A DNA stretch of 37,172 nt, from positions 1-37,172 of the IMG/VR virus record IMGVR_UViG_3300047562_001218; one strand, given 5' to 3'. Source of the stretch: a virus. Under the pieces are notes generated by a model. The model saw nothing but the letters and a program-made list of their open reading frames with translations, was not told where the DNA came from and searched no databases. A program made the translations under genes and the position numbers. Of this stretch, positions 8,528 to 16,283 are shown in pieces (position 1 is the first letter of the stretch; each line of letters opens with the position of its first letter).

Positions 8528-8867
8528 ATCTTGGCAAGACAAAGATTTTTTAAAAATATCTTATAACAACAGACATATGCAACATGTTTTGTCTGTAGAA
8601 AAGATTAATGAAATGACACAAGTCGAAAGACGCTATCCAATGTCTAGACTTCCGGTATGCAATCATTGTGAAGCTTTAGCATTATGGTCAAGACCTTTGG
8701 AAGATGGAAAGCCAACAGGAACTTGTTTGAAGTGTGGAACGGTTACTGTAAATCCGATTTCATTGGCTGAATATTTGGTAGCTGGCTATGATTTGCCAAT
8801 GGATATGTCGGCAAAAGAAAAAGAAGAAATCAAAGTCAAACGCAGCTTAGTTGTTGACGAATTATAA
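8517..8867 (+). CDS. Zinc-ribbon protein
   Basis: A protein of about 116 residues with a central four-Cys knuckle (VCNHC, then TCLKCGTVT about 18 residues on) typical of a zinc ribbon. The rest is helical and charged with no recognised domain. The AGGAGG at 8503-8508 sits about eight bases before GTG 8517, which is therefore preferred to TTG 8514. The gene overlaps the portal stop by 11 bases, so it is translated with the portal gene. It may be a head-assembly accessory protein, but this is unproven. Confidence 0.8.
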   Translation: MQDKSWQDKDFLKISYNNRHMQHVLSVEKINEMTQVERRYPMSRLPVCNHCEALALWSRPLEDGKPTGTCLKCGTVTVNPISLAEYLVAGYDLPMDMSAKEKEEIKVKRSLVVDEL

Positions 8868-8882
8868 AACGGAGGATGCAAA

Positions 8883-9269
8883 ATGTATAAATTAAAAATA
8901 GACAAAGAGTCATTAAAAAAATACGATTACAAAACAGTAAAGATTGCTGGATTTAAAAAACTAAAGGAACTTGATTTGCCAGACAATTATTTTGGTGGCA
9001 GAGTACACAGGATTGTTGTTTTGAAAAATGAATCCACCATGTTGATTACAGACGAGTATCATAATATTATTGGATTGCTAATACCAGAAAATGTAAAAGA
9101 AGTTGTAGAAGTTGTAAATGAAGTTGCAGAAGTTACAGAAATTTTAGAAGTTACAGAACAAATTGTATACACTTGTGACGGATGTAAAAAAGAATTTGAC
9201 ACAGCGCAAAAAATCGGCGCACATAGAAGGTTTTGCAAAGGCGAACAAAAAGGAGGTGAAGAAGAATGA
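8883..9269 (+). CDS. Protein with C-terminal C2H2-type zinc finger
   Basis: A 128-residue protein. Residues 1 to about 75 form an alpha/beta region with no recognised family. A Val/Glu-rich repetitive stretch (VVEVVNEVAEVTEILEV) follows. The C-terminus has one finger of the form C-x2-C-x12-H-x4-C (YTCDGCKKEF, GAHRRFCKG), so the last ligand is Cys. GGAGG is close upstream of ATG 8883. The stop overlaps the next start as ATGA. The linker plus finger suggests binding to DNA or another head protein. Confidence 0.82.
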   Translation: MYKLKIDKESLKKYDYKTVKIAGFKKLKELDLPDNYFGGRVHRIVVLKNESTMLITDEYHNIIGLLIPENVKEVVEVVNEVAEVTEILEVTEQIVYTCDGCKKEFDTAQKIGAHRRFCKGEQKGGEEE

Positions 9270-9385
9270 TGTATAAAAAAGAAAAAAAGATGATGAACAA
9301 GATGATGAAAAAGGCTCCAACTGCTGTAAAAAAAGTTACATCTAAAAAAATGGTAATGACTGGCAAAAGAAAGAAAATGATGTAA
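9266..9385 (+). CDS. Tiny Lys/Met-rich protein
   Basis: A 39-residue protein made mostly of Lys and Met (MMYKKEKKMMNKMMKK, ending GKRKKMM). It starts in an ATGA overlap with the zinc-finger gene and has AGGAGGTGA about nine bases upstream, so translation is well supported. Its strong positive charge suggests binding to nucleic acid or to acidic head proteins. No family is recognised. ATG 9269 is an equally possible start one codon later. Confidence 0.65.
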   Translation: MMYKKEKKMMNKMMKKAPTAVKKVTSKKMVMTGKRKKMM

Positions 9386-9543
9386 AAAACAACGCACTAG
9401 AATTGATTTTAAGCGATTTAAAACTCGACAGAGTATAAATTGTCATGCGACAGCAAAAGTCGTTTTAAAAGCCGTTCTGACGCATCGTATAACGTGTTCG
9501 CAATTTTGCGGTGATTCCGCTAACAATCGGGAGGATTTTTTAC
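9386..9543 (+). promoter_or_regulatory. Structured leader ahead of scaffold gene
   Basis: These 158 non-coding bases are the longest gap in the early head region. They contain several possible RNA stems: ATGCG (9445-9449) with CGCAT (9481-9485), the alternative CGAC/GTCG hairpin (9448-9451 with 9459-9462), and GCGG/CCGC (9508-9511 with 9517-9520) about 12 bases before the scaffold GGAGG. TATAAA at 9434-9439 lacks a good -35. Mutually exclusive stems suggest a translational or processing control element. No open frame was found. Confidence 0.35.
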
Positions 9544-10299
9544 ATGGATGAATTAGAAATGTTAGAAAAACAAGCTGAAGAAGTGATTAGTGAAGAAAAT
9601 TTACAGCCAGACGAAGAAATTGAAGTTGAGTCTGACGATATTGCAACTGAACAGGAAGATTCTGAGAACAAAACAGAAAAGAACAAAAGTGATTATTTAC
9701 CTGTTTCCAAGTACATGGAAGAAAAAAGGCGTAGACGCCAAGTTGAAGAAGAGCTACGCAAGCTACAGGCTGAAAAAATGTCACATGAGAAAGTTGCAAA
9801 AATTGAGAAGATGAGAAGTTTAGCAAAAGACAGGGGCTATGATGACGATCTAGCTGACTTGTTGGGAAGTTTTGCCGATGAGCTACTTAGTTCGATTCCA
9901 AACTCGGCAGGAAAGACAGAAGAAGATTTTCTTGTGGAAGAAATTAGAGATGCACAAGAATATGGTGGTTTAAAAGACGCTATGAAATTTAAGGACCAGA
10001 TTATTAATCGAGTAAAGAAAAATGGATTGACGATTGAAGAAGCCTATAGGTTAGAATCTGCTGGCAGAGTAAAAGAATTGCAAGGCGAAAAAAGAACGCA
10101 AGAAGAACAAATTGCTGCAATGAAGCGTAGACAAGCGGCAGGAGATAAAGCAATCAGTGTGTCAACAGATTCCGCTAAATCTTCCGTAGCAAGCCTTAAT
10201 GCAGAAGATAGAAAATTGTTAGAGCATTTAAAAAGAACACAGCCAAACAATAATTGGACGGCTGAAAAGTTTGCAAAATATAAATCAATGTATACATAA
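9544..10299 (+). CDS. Capsid scaffolding protein
   Basis: A 251-residue, highly charged, largely helical protein placed just before the decoration and major capsid genes, the usual scaffold position. The N-terminus is very acidic (about residues 1-45). The middle is coiled-coil (MEEKRRRRQVEEELRKLQAEK), and the C-terminus is basic and helical (LLEHLKRTQPNNNWTAEKFAKYKSMY), as expected for the coat-binding end. It would guide prohead assembly and then leave. ATG 9544 has GGGAGG nine bases upstream. No protease motif is seen. Confidence 0.85.
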   Translation: MDELEMLEKQAEEVISEENLQPDEEIEVESDDIATEQEDSENKTEKNKSDYLPVSKYMEEKRRRRQVEEELRKLQAEKMSHEKVAKIEKMRSLAKDRGYDDDLADLLGSFADELLSSIPNSAGKTEEDFLVEEIRDAQEYGGLKDAMKFKDQIINRVKKNGLTIEEAYRLESAGRVKELQGEKRTQEEQIAAMKRRQAAGDKAISVSTDSAKSSVASLNAEDRKLLEHLKRTQPNNNWTAEKFAKYKSMYT

Positions 10300-10311
10300 G
10301 GAGGAATTATC

Positions 10312-10815
10312 ATGTTTAAGCCATATACTAATAACGCACTCGGAACTGACTTAATTGCTGTACTTCCAAACGATTCTACTGTTACTGGCTTTGTTGCAAG
10401 CACTGATGTTGGCAAACTAGCTTTTGCATCTTCTCAATTGGGTGGATTGATGGTTGGTTCAACTGCTGACTTCACTGGAGCAATTCTTGGGATTGTTGCA
10501 TCTGTTCCTGCTGCTACTACTCCTGGTTCTACTGTTCCTTTTTACATTAGACCTATTGTAACTGGTGCATTGTACGAAGCTGATTTTTCAACTTCTTACT
10601 CTACTGCATTGCCTGCAACTACTGACATCGGTAAATATCTTGGTGTATCTAATACTACAACTGTAGCTGGCGGAAGCTATTTGTCCATGGCTGGCATCGG
10701 AAATACAGCAGGTTCTACTTCTGGCAGATTCTTTAGAATCGCTAGAGCAAATACTGCTGACATAGAAAGAAGAGTTGTTATTGGAACATTTAACAGTTCA
10801 CACATTGGTGTATAA
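10312..10815 (+). CDS. Probable head decoration protein
   Basis: A 167-residue protein rich in Gly, Ala, Ser and Thr with a beta-strand pattern (GFVASTDVGKLAFAS, AILGIVASVPAATTPGS). Its position between scaffold and major capsid and its composition resemble capsid decoration proteins that stabilise the expanded head. No catalytic motif is present. AAGGAGG precedes the ATG closely. The assignment is by position and composition, so it could be another minor head protein. Confidence 0.65.
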   Translation: MFKPYTNNALGTDLIAVLPNDSTVTGFVASTDVGKLAFASSQLGGLMVGSTADFTGAILGIVASVPAATTPGSTVPFYIRPIVTGALYEADFSTSYSTALPATTDIGKYLGVSNTTTVAGGSYLSMAGIGNTAGSTSGRFFRIARANTADIERRVVIGTFNSSHIGV

Positions 10816-10843
10816 TTAAAATACGAAAAGGAGATGATCTATC

Positions 10844-11737
10844 ATGGCTTACACTCAATTATCGCAAATATCACGCGCACTAGTTCTTGGAGTAACTGAT
10901 TGGTTTACTCAAAACTTTGACGCTTATCCCGTACAATATTCTCAATACACAAAGACCATTACTTCTACTTTGGAAACTGAAAAGTATGATTCTATGGCAA
11001 ACTTGGCTCCTGCTGCTGAAATCGTAGAAGGTGCAAACTTTAACTACGGTTCTATCGAGCAAGCATACGAAACACAAGTTAAAAACAAAAAGTTCGGTGG
11101 TGGTATTCAATTCACTGTTGAAGCAATGGCATACGACAAATATCAATTGACCATTGAAGCAAAAGGTAAAGAATTGGTACACATCATTCGTGACAGAGAA
11201 GAAGAACTTGGCATCAAGCCTTATGACGAAGCATTTACTGTAAACTTAGCAGATGGTGTGCCTTTATGTTCTAATACGCATCCTTTATACAATGTACCAG
11301 GAGCATTTAATGATACTTTGATTACTGGTGCAATTACTCCAGACAACATTAAGTCTGCTACTCAACAATTTGCTACACATAAAAACCATCAAGGGAAGCC
11401 TTTTAGAGTATTCCCAGACCAACTATTGACTCATGAATACAACATGATTACTGTAGAAGAAGTATTAAACAGCCGCAACAAAGCATACGAAATGTCTAAC
11501 ACTGAAAACAAGTTACCAGCACTTCGTCCTGCTTACAGCAGATACTTAACTTCTACCAATGCTTGGTTCTTGAGAGATACTAAGATTGACCACGCTATTT
11601 TGCAATTCTACCAAGGCTACAGAAATAAAATGGATTGGGAAGAAGATTTTGACAACAAGAATCTCAAAGGAACTGTATACTTCCTTGGAAATTCTGCTGG
11701 ACTTCCTAGACCTGGTATTGTTGGTTCTGCTGGCTAA
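10844..11737 (+). CDS. Major capsid protein
   Basis: A 297-residue protein with features of HK97-fold capsid proteins of the Mu gpT-like type. These include an N-terminal helix region, KKFGGGIQFTVEAMAYDKY in the strand-rich part, and the characteristic DGVPLCSNTHPLYN followed by later strand motifs (FRVFPDQLLTH). It follows scaffold and decoration genes, has a very strong AAGGAG-type ribosome binding site, and uses favoured codons more than its neighbours, consistent with high expression. No prohead protease or long delta domain is seen, in keeping with a separate scaffold. Confidence 0.9.
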   Translation: MAYTQLSQISRALVLGVTDWFTQNFDAYPVQYSQYTKTITSTLETEKYDSMANLAPAAEIVEGANFNYGSIEQAYETQVKNKKFGGGIQFTVEAMAYDKYQLTIEAKGKELVHIIRDREEELGIKPYDEAFTVNLADGVPLCSNTHPLYNVPGAFNDTLITGAITPDNIKSATQQFATHKNHQGKPFRVFPDQLLTHEYNMITVEEVLNSRNKAYEMSNTENKLPALRPAYSRYLTSTNAWFLRDTKIDHAILQFYQGYRNKMDWEEDFDNKNLKGTVYFLGNSAGLPRPGIVGSAG

Positions 11738-11743
11738 TAACTA

Positions 11744-11764
11744 TGGGGAGATAAATTCTCCCCA
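11744..11764 (+). terminator. Stem-loop after major capsid gene
   Basis: A perfect seven-base-pair hairpin (TGGGGAG, loop ATAAATT, CTCCCCA) lies six bases after the capsid stop codon. There is no T-run after it, so it is a weak terminator at best. It may instead protect the 3' end of the capsid message or set expression ratios. Confidence 0.5.
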
Positions 11765-11786
11765 ATAATTTGAAAGGAGTGAAAAC

Positions 11787-12302
11787 ATGGCTGGTAAAAA
11801 CGTATTTGCACAAGATTCTGACGTATATGTAAAAAGCAATAATACAGAAGTTAAAGTTATCGGTTCTACTGGTAATGTGTTTGTCAATGCTGTTCCATTG
11901 GGTTATGTAGAAACTGTTAGCTGGAGTTCTGAAGGTCTTTCTCCAAGCACAGCTACTAACTATGGAATTACCTATATTAGCATGACTGGTACTGACCCAA
12001 GCACAAGTCCTGCTGTATTATCTTTGGCTGCTCCTGTGCCTGGAATTGAAAAAGTGATTATCCTTGATTCTACTGCTCCTTATGTAAACACAGTTGATGT
12101 AGACTTCGGTGCTGGTGTGGGAATGGATGGTTCCACAACAAATAGATTCTTGGCATTTTCCACTCTTGCTACAAAAGAACAATCTGTTACTTTGATTGGT
12201 ATTTCTACTAGTCTTTGGGGATTGATGACTGTCAATAGCACAGTTGGACAACATGGAAATGACTTAGGCATCAGAACATTGACTGCTGCTAGAACTTCTT
12301 AA
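11787..12302 (+). CDS. Virion structural protein, unknown type
   Basis: A 171-residue Ser/Thr/Gly/Val-rich beta-type protein (VKVIGSTGNVFVNAVPLGYVETVSW) with no Cys and no catalytic motif. It sits right after the major capsid gene, with AAGGAG upstream and a strong terminator downstream. Composition and place suggest a second head-surface or head-fibre protein. No family was recognised. Confidence 0.7.
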   Translation: MAGKNVFAQDSDVYVKSNNTEVKVIGSTGNVFVNAVPLGYVETVSWSSEGLSPSTATNYGITYISMTGTDPSTSPAVLSLAAPVPGIEKVIILDSTAPYVNTVDVDFGAGVGMDGSTTNRFLAFSTLATKEQSVTLIGISTSLWGLMTVNSTVGQHGNDLGIRTLTAARTS

Positions 12303-12314
12303 TTTGTTTTAACA

Positions 12315-12347
12315 TAAAAGGTAGGGGCTTAGTCCCCTCCTTTTTTT
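12315..12347 (+). terminator. Intrinsic terminator after capsid block
   Basis: AAAAGG, a bulged T, then AGGGG pair across the loop CTTAGT with CCCCT and CCTTTT, followed by a run of T. This is a strong rho-independent terminator. It closes the capsid block and must be leaky or anti-terminated if the tail genes depend on the same late promoter, because no clear promoter was seen before 12373. Confidence 0.85.
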
Positions 12348-12372
12348 AAATTATTTTTGGAGGGATAAGACT

Positions 12373-13119
12373 ATGGCTAACAAAAGAGTTACAATTATGG
12401 GATTTGCGCCATCTTGGGCAGAAACTAAGTTTGAAGATCCAACAATGGAAGTATGGACATTAAATGAAGCATACAATCTACTAAATGCAAAAAAGATACC
12501 ACTGACTAGAATTAGTCGTTGGTTTGAGATACACGACCCAAATTCTCCAACAAAGAATACTCCGGAACATATACAGTTCTTAAAAAATTGTCCTGTTCCT
12601 TTGATTATGCAAAACGAATATGAGGACTTTCCATCTAGCATTGCATATCCCAGACAGCAAGTGAGAGAATACTTTAATCAAAACTTTATTATTGACGATG
12701 TTGGTTCTCCGTACACAGAATATTCGAACTCTATTTCTTGGATGGTAGCATTGGCTATTCTAGAAGGATATGAGGAAATATGGATAACCGGTGTAGACAT
12801 GGCACAGCAACAAGAGTATGCTTGGCAGAGAAGTTCCTGTTCATTCTTCATTGGATTTGCAGCAGGAAAAGGCATAAAAGTATTGATTCCAAGAACATCT
12901 GAACTGTGTAAGTTCCCACAAGATTATGGTTTTGAAACAGATAACCAGATTAGACACAAAAAGAAATCAAGAAAGAAAGAACTAAAAGGAAGAATGAATC
13001 AAATCATGGCAGAGATACAAAAAGCACAGGTAGCAATTAAACAATTTGAATTGCAAGTGGCACAAATACAAGGTGCAATAAGCGAGATTGATTATGACTT
13101 AAACAATCATATTGTATAA
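12373..13119 (+). CDS. Phage Rossmann-like protein, possible glycosyltransferase
   Basis: A 248-residue protein starting KRVTIMGFAPSW, a Gly-rich nucleotide-binding-type strand and turn. It continues with EVWTLNEAY, RISRWFEIHDPN and later SISWMVALAILEGYEEIWITGVDM, EYAWQRSSCSFFIGFAAGKGIKVLIP. This arrangement resembles a widespread phage family with distant likeness to sialyltransferase (GT42) and Maf/DUF115 proteins. The last 55 residues are a Lys-rich segment and a coiled coil. If the likeness is real, it could transfer the CMP-nonulosonate made by genes 3876-6251 to a virion protein. The family also occurs in phages without such genes, as far as I recall, so the link is inference. GGAGGG precedes the start. 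Confidence 0.6.
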   Translation: MANKRVTIMGFAPSWAETKFEDPTMEVWTLNEAYNLLNAKKIPLTRISRWFEIHDPNSPTKNTPEHIQFLKNCPVPLIMQNEYEDFPSSIAYPRQQVREYFNQNFIIDDVGSPYTEYSNSISWMVALAILEGYEEIWITGVDMAQQQEYAWQRSSCSFFIGFAAGKGIKVLIPRTSELCKFPQDYGFETDNQIRHKKKSRKKELKGRMNQIMAEIQKAQVAIKQFELQVAQIQGAISEIDYDLNNHIV

Positions 13120-13146
13120 AAATATACGCTTTCTAGGAGGAATACC

Positions 13147-13446
13147 ATGTCTGCAAATTATGTGATTAATAAATTTAGAAAAGTAAAAGCAATCAAGCCA
13201 CTAACATTTTCTTCCACTACTGCTAGTGTAGCATCTTCTCTTAGTTCTACTGACTATGGAAATAACTTTTCTGTTACATTTCAAGCAGTAGCAGGAAACA
13301 CTTGGATAAATCCATTAACAACAGCCACTACAAATTCTTTTAAATTATCCGCTGGTCAAGCAATTGATTTAGTTGTATATGATGCGTTATCTATTATTTC
13401 AGACTCTACAACAGCAAGCTATCAAGCGATTGTTTGGGAGGGATAA
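13147..13446 (+). CDS. Small structural protein upstream of tailspike
   Basis: A 99-residue beta-rich protein (LTFSSTTASVASSLSSTDYG, SFKLSAGQAIDLVVYDALS). It resembles small Ser/Thr-rich virion proteins and has AGGAGG before its ATG. It ends just before the tailspike start, whose ribosome binding site GGGAGGG is made by its last codons. It may be a minor tail or head surface protein. No family was recognised. Confidence 0.7.
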   Translation: MSANYVINKFRKVKAIKPLTFSSTTASVASSLSSTDYGNNFSVTFQAVAGNTWINPLTTATTNSFKLSAGQAIDLVVYDALSIISDSTTASYQAIVWEG

Positions 13447-13447
13447 T

Positions 13448-15007
13448 ATGGCAAACATTGGACCTACTCTTAGTAAATATACAGGAGCCGCAGAGTTATC
13501 GGCTTTATTGGAAAGTGATAAGTTTGGCATTGTAAGTGTGAAAACGTATGGTGCGGTAGGGGATGGTGTAACAGATGATACGGTAGCTATACAAGATGCA
13601 ATAAATTCATTAACAAATGGTGGTTGCGTATATTTCCCATTGGGTACATATTTGATTTCAAATACGATAACAATTGATAAATCAAATATAACTATAAATA
13701 TAGCAAATGGTGCAAATATTTTATCTACATTAACAAATAAAACATTATTTTATGTAACTGGTAATAATGCAATTTTTACTGGGGGAGGGAAGATTGTTTC
13801 TAGTTTAAATTGGAACGGAAGCAACGTACAATGGACTTATGCAATTATTTTTATTAATAGTAATAATTGTATTGTAGAAAATATTTATATAGAAAATGTA
13901 CATAAAGTTGGAATAGGAATAAGTGGTAATAATTGTATTATTTCAAAATGTAAAATTACTGGAAATTATCCCGCTAGTTCTTATACAGGAGTTGAAACAG
14001 GTCATTTTGGGATTGCCTATGATCCAAATGGAATTCAACCAGATGGAAATATTTTAATTCAAGAAAATTTGATTGATAGTTGTGTTCAAGGTGTATTTAC
14101 AGGAAATTATGGAGTTGGAAATGGATATAGTGTTAATATTTCAAATAACATATTTACTGGTTGTCATAATCATGGAATATATGCAAATGGTGGAATAGGA
14201 AATATCATTGATTCAAACAGTTTTAATGGGTGTAGTTATCCTATAGCTGCAACAGGAGAATATGCAATAATAACTAACAACAATATGTATACTCATACAA
14301 GTGGTGGGAATTTAGATTTGGTATCTATTAGTGTTAGAGAAGCTACTCACTGCAATATATCAAATAACATAATTAAAGGTGAAAGTCCAAATGGTGGTGT
14401 AATTATTGATTTAATTAATTTATCTGAACAAACATTAGATAATAATGTTATATCTGGAAACATAATTGAAATAACAAACGGAAATGTTGTTGCAATTCGT
14501 TTGGGTTCTGTTACTCAAACTTTATATAATTATAAAAATAAAATTATTAACAATATAATAAAAGCAAATGGCATAACACTTAATGGAATCATATCAATCA
14601 CAACAAATACAAGTGGAATTGGTGAAGATAATCAAATATCAAACAATGCTCTTATAATGTTAAATAATTGCAATGGAATTTTTATTTCAAGACAAAAAGG
14701 AATGATAATTTCAAATAATAATATTAATTTCAAATATAATGCAGATAGTTCTGAAACTTTAAATATTATTTCTGCTACACTTTTAGAAGATTCTGTTATC
14801 AATAATAATGTTATGCTTTGTGAAAATATATATGGAAGCAATGTTACTTTAAGAGGATATATTGAAAATGCTACTTCAAATAGAAATTTAATTATTGGAA
14901 ATATAATTAATTTAGATACGACTTTATTGGTTGCAAAAACAGAAATAACATTAAATGCAACATCGAATTCTGCCAGCAATATGCTTACAGGAACTTATAC
15001 GCCATAG
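13448..15007 (+). CDS. Tailspike with pectate-lyase-like beta-helix
   Basis: A 519-residue receptor-binding protein. Residues about 30-60 carry VKTYGAVGDGVTDDTVAIQDAIN, the classic entry to right-handed beta-helix tailspikes and pectate lyase-like proteins. Long runs of Asn-rich rungs follow (ISNNIFTGCHN, ISNNIIKGE, IINNIIKANG). Such proteins bind, and often cleave, host surface polysaccharide; no catalytic pair can be picked by eye. The DNA from about 13670 on is clearly more AT-rich than flanking genes, with AAT/ATT/TTA codons dominating, pointing to exchange of the receptor-binding module. ATG 13448 has GGGAGGG upstream. Confidence 0.88.
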   Translation: MANIGPTLSKYTGAAELSALLESDKFGIVSVKTYGAVGDGVTDDTVAIQDAINSLTNGGCVYFPLGTYLISNTITIDKSNITINIANGANILSTLTNKTLFYVTGNNAIFTGGGKIVSSLNWNGSNVQWTYAIIFINSNNCIVENIYIENVHKVGIGISGNNCIISKCKITGNYPASSYTGVETGHFGIAYDPNGIQPDGNILIQENLIDSCVQGVFTGNYGVGNGYSVNISNNIFTGCHNHGIYANGGIGNIIDSNSFNGCSYPIAATGEYAIITNNNMYTHTSGGNLDLVSISVREATHCNISNNIIKGESPNGGVIIDLINLSEQTLDNNVISGNIIEITNGNVVAIRLGSVTQTLYNYKNKIINNIIKANGITLNGIISITTNTSGIGEDNQISNNALIMLNNCNGIFISRQKGMIISNNNINFKYNADSSETLNIISATLLEDSVINNNVMLCENIYGSNVTLRGYIENATSNRNLIIGNIINLDTTLLVAKTEITLNATSNSASNMLTGTYTP

Positions 15008-15023
15008 TTGGAGGTGATATTAT

Positions 15024-15626
15024 ATGATTAAAAAAATAAATTTATCAAATTTAATTTCATCATTTTCATATGAAAATTTCATTTTAAATCCAGGTTATTT
15101 TAATGGAACAAATAATTGGATTCCATTATTTTCAACATTGTCAATTTTAAATAATAATCTTGTAATAACTGGGAATGGAGTTAATTCTTTAAGTAGAGCA
15201 TATAATCAAAGAACTTTTAATTATAATCCTGCAAATAGAAAAATTTTTTTTTCTGGTTCTATTAAAATTACTAATTCAGATTGTATTTCATTATATTGTG
15301 CTTTTAGAAGTGATGGTAGTGGAACAAAAAGTTATATAATATTAAATCAATTATCGCCAATTAATAATTCTTTATATAATTTAGATGGAGTTTATACCCT
15401 TCCGTCTGATTGGAATTCTTCTAATATTTTTATTTATATTTATCATCAATATGCAAGTTCGGGAGCGGCGCTTGGTAAAACTGCAGAACTATCCAAAGTA
15501 TTAGCAATTGATTTGACTGAATTATACGGCGCGGGAAATGAACCAAGTGCAGCTGATTGTGCAAATATTTTTGATTTTGTTGATGGAACAAAACAATCAA
15601 ACTTTTCTAAACAAATTGCCACATAG
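15024..15626 (+). CDS. Tail fibre or carbohydrate-binding protein
   Basis: A 200-residue protein whose C-terminus, VLAIDLTELYGAGNEPSAADC, matches the LTELFGAGNEP-type segment common at the ends of phage tail fibre and receptor-binding proteins. The first 130 residues are beta-rich with a jelly-roll-like carbohydrate-binding look (NPGYFNGTNNWIPL at the start). Like the tailspike it is very AT-rich and Asn/Ile-rich, so both probably moved together. GGAGG precedes the ATG. Confidence 0.8.
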   Translation: MIKKINLSNLISSFSYENFILNPGYFNGTNNWIPLFSTLSILNNNLVITGNGVNSLSRAYNQRTFNYNPANRKIFFSGSIKITNSDCISLYCAFRSDGSGTKSYIILNQLSPINNSLYNLDGVYTLPSDWNSSNIFIYIYHQYASSGAALGKTAELSKVLAIDLTELYGAGNEPSAADCANIFDFVDGTKQSNFSKQIAT

Positions 15627-15641
15627 AAAGAAGGTGAATAC

Positions 15642-16283
15642 ATGGCGGAAACCTTGCAGCAGACACTTGACTATATTAACGAAATACTACCAAACAAAAT
15701 GAACACCACAACGATTATTACACTGATAAATAACGAACAACGCAAACTATGGCGCCACATGACATCCACTAGTCTTTACGAAATGTATACTGTTGCCAAT
15801 CAAGAGCTGTATACACTTCCGACCGATTGTGACTTTGAAATGATTACAGAGAATGGAATATTGGTGGGTGGAAGCACAAACGGATCTACAGACCAAACAT
15901 TCACAGCTTATAAGTACGCGGGAAAAGACGATTATGCAGGCGATTATGTATACTATGAAGGTTTAAACGATACTTACGGAATATTACCTGTTCCAACTGT
16001 ATCAAATAAGCCGATACACATACGTTATCAACCAAGACCGACACTCTTTGCATCTACTGATACAGCAGTGCAGTTTAATTTAGACGAAGATTATATCGAC
16101 TTGATTAAGTTTAGAGTCATGTCAAGAATCTGCAAGAGTGGTAACAATCCAGACCCAGAAATGGCAAACAACTATGAAGCAGATGCAATGGAATTAGAAC
16201 GCAAAATGAAACTTAGAAAAGCTAGAGATAAAATGAAAATGAATCGTAGACGTATAAGCTATAGAGAAGGGTGGAGTGGCTGA
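15642..16283 (+). CDS. Head-tail adaptor (P22 gp4-like)
   Basis: A 213-residue protein with an N-terminal helical part (LQQTLDYINEILPNK, TTIITLINNEQRKLWRHM), a central strand region (YTLPTDCDFEMI) and a long basic C-terminal helix (ELERKMKLRKARDKMKMNRRR). This layout and the place between receptor-binding and tail genes match podoviral head-completion adaptors that dock under the portal. Base composition returns to the phage norm here, marking the right border of the AT-rich module. The stop overlaps the next ATG by one base. Confidence 0.75.
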   Translation: MAETLQQTLDYINEILPNKMNTTTIITLINNEQRKLWRHMTSTSLYEMYTVANQELYTLPTDCDFEMITENGILVGGSTNGSTDQTFTAYKYAGKDDYAGDYVYYEGLNDTYGILPVPTVSNKPIHIRYQPRPTLFASTDTAVQFNLDEDYIDLIKFRVMSRICKSGNNPDPEMANNYEADAMELERKMKLRKARDKMKMNRRRISYREGWSG

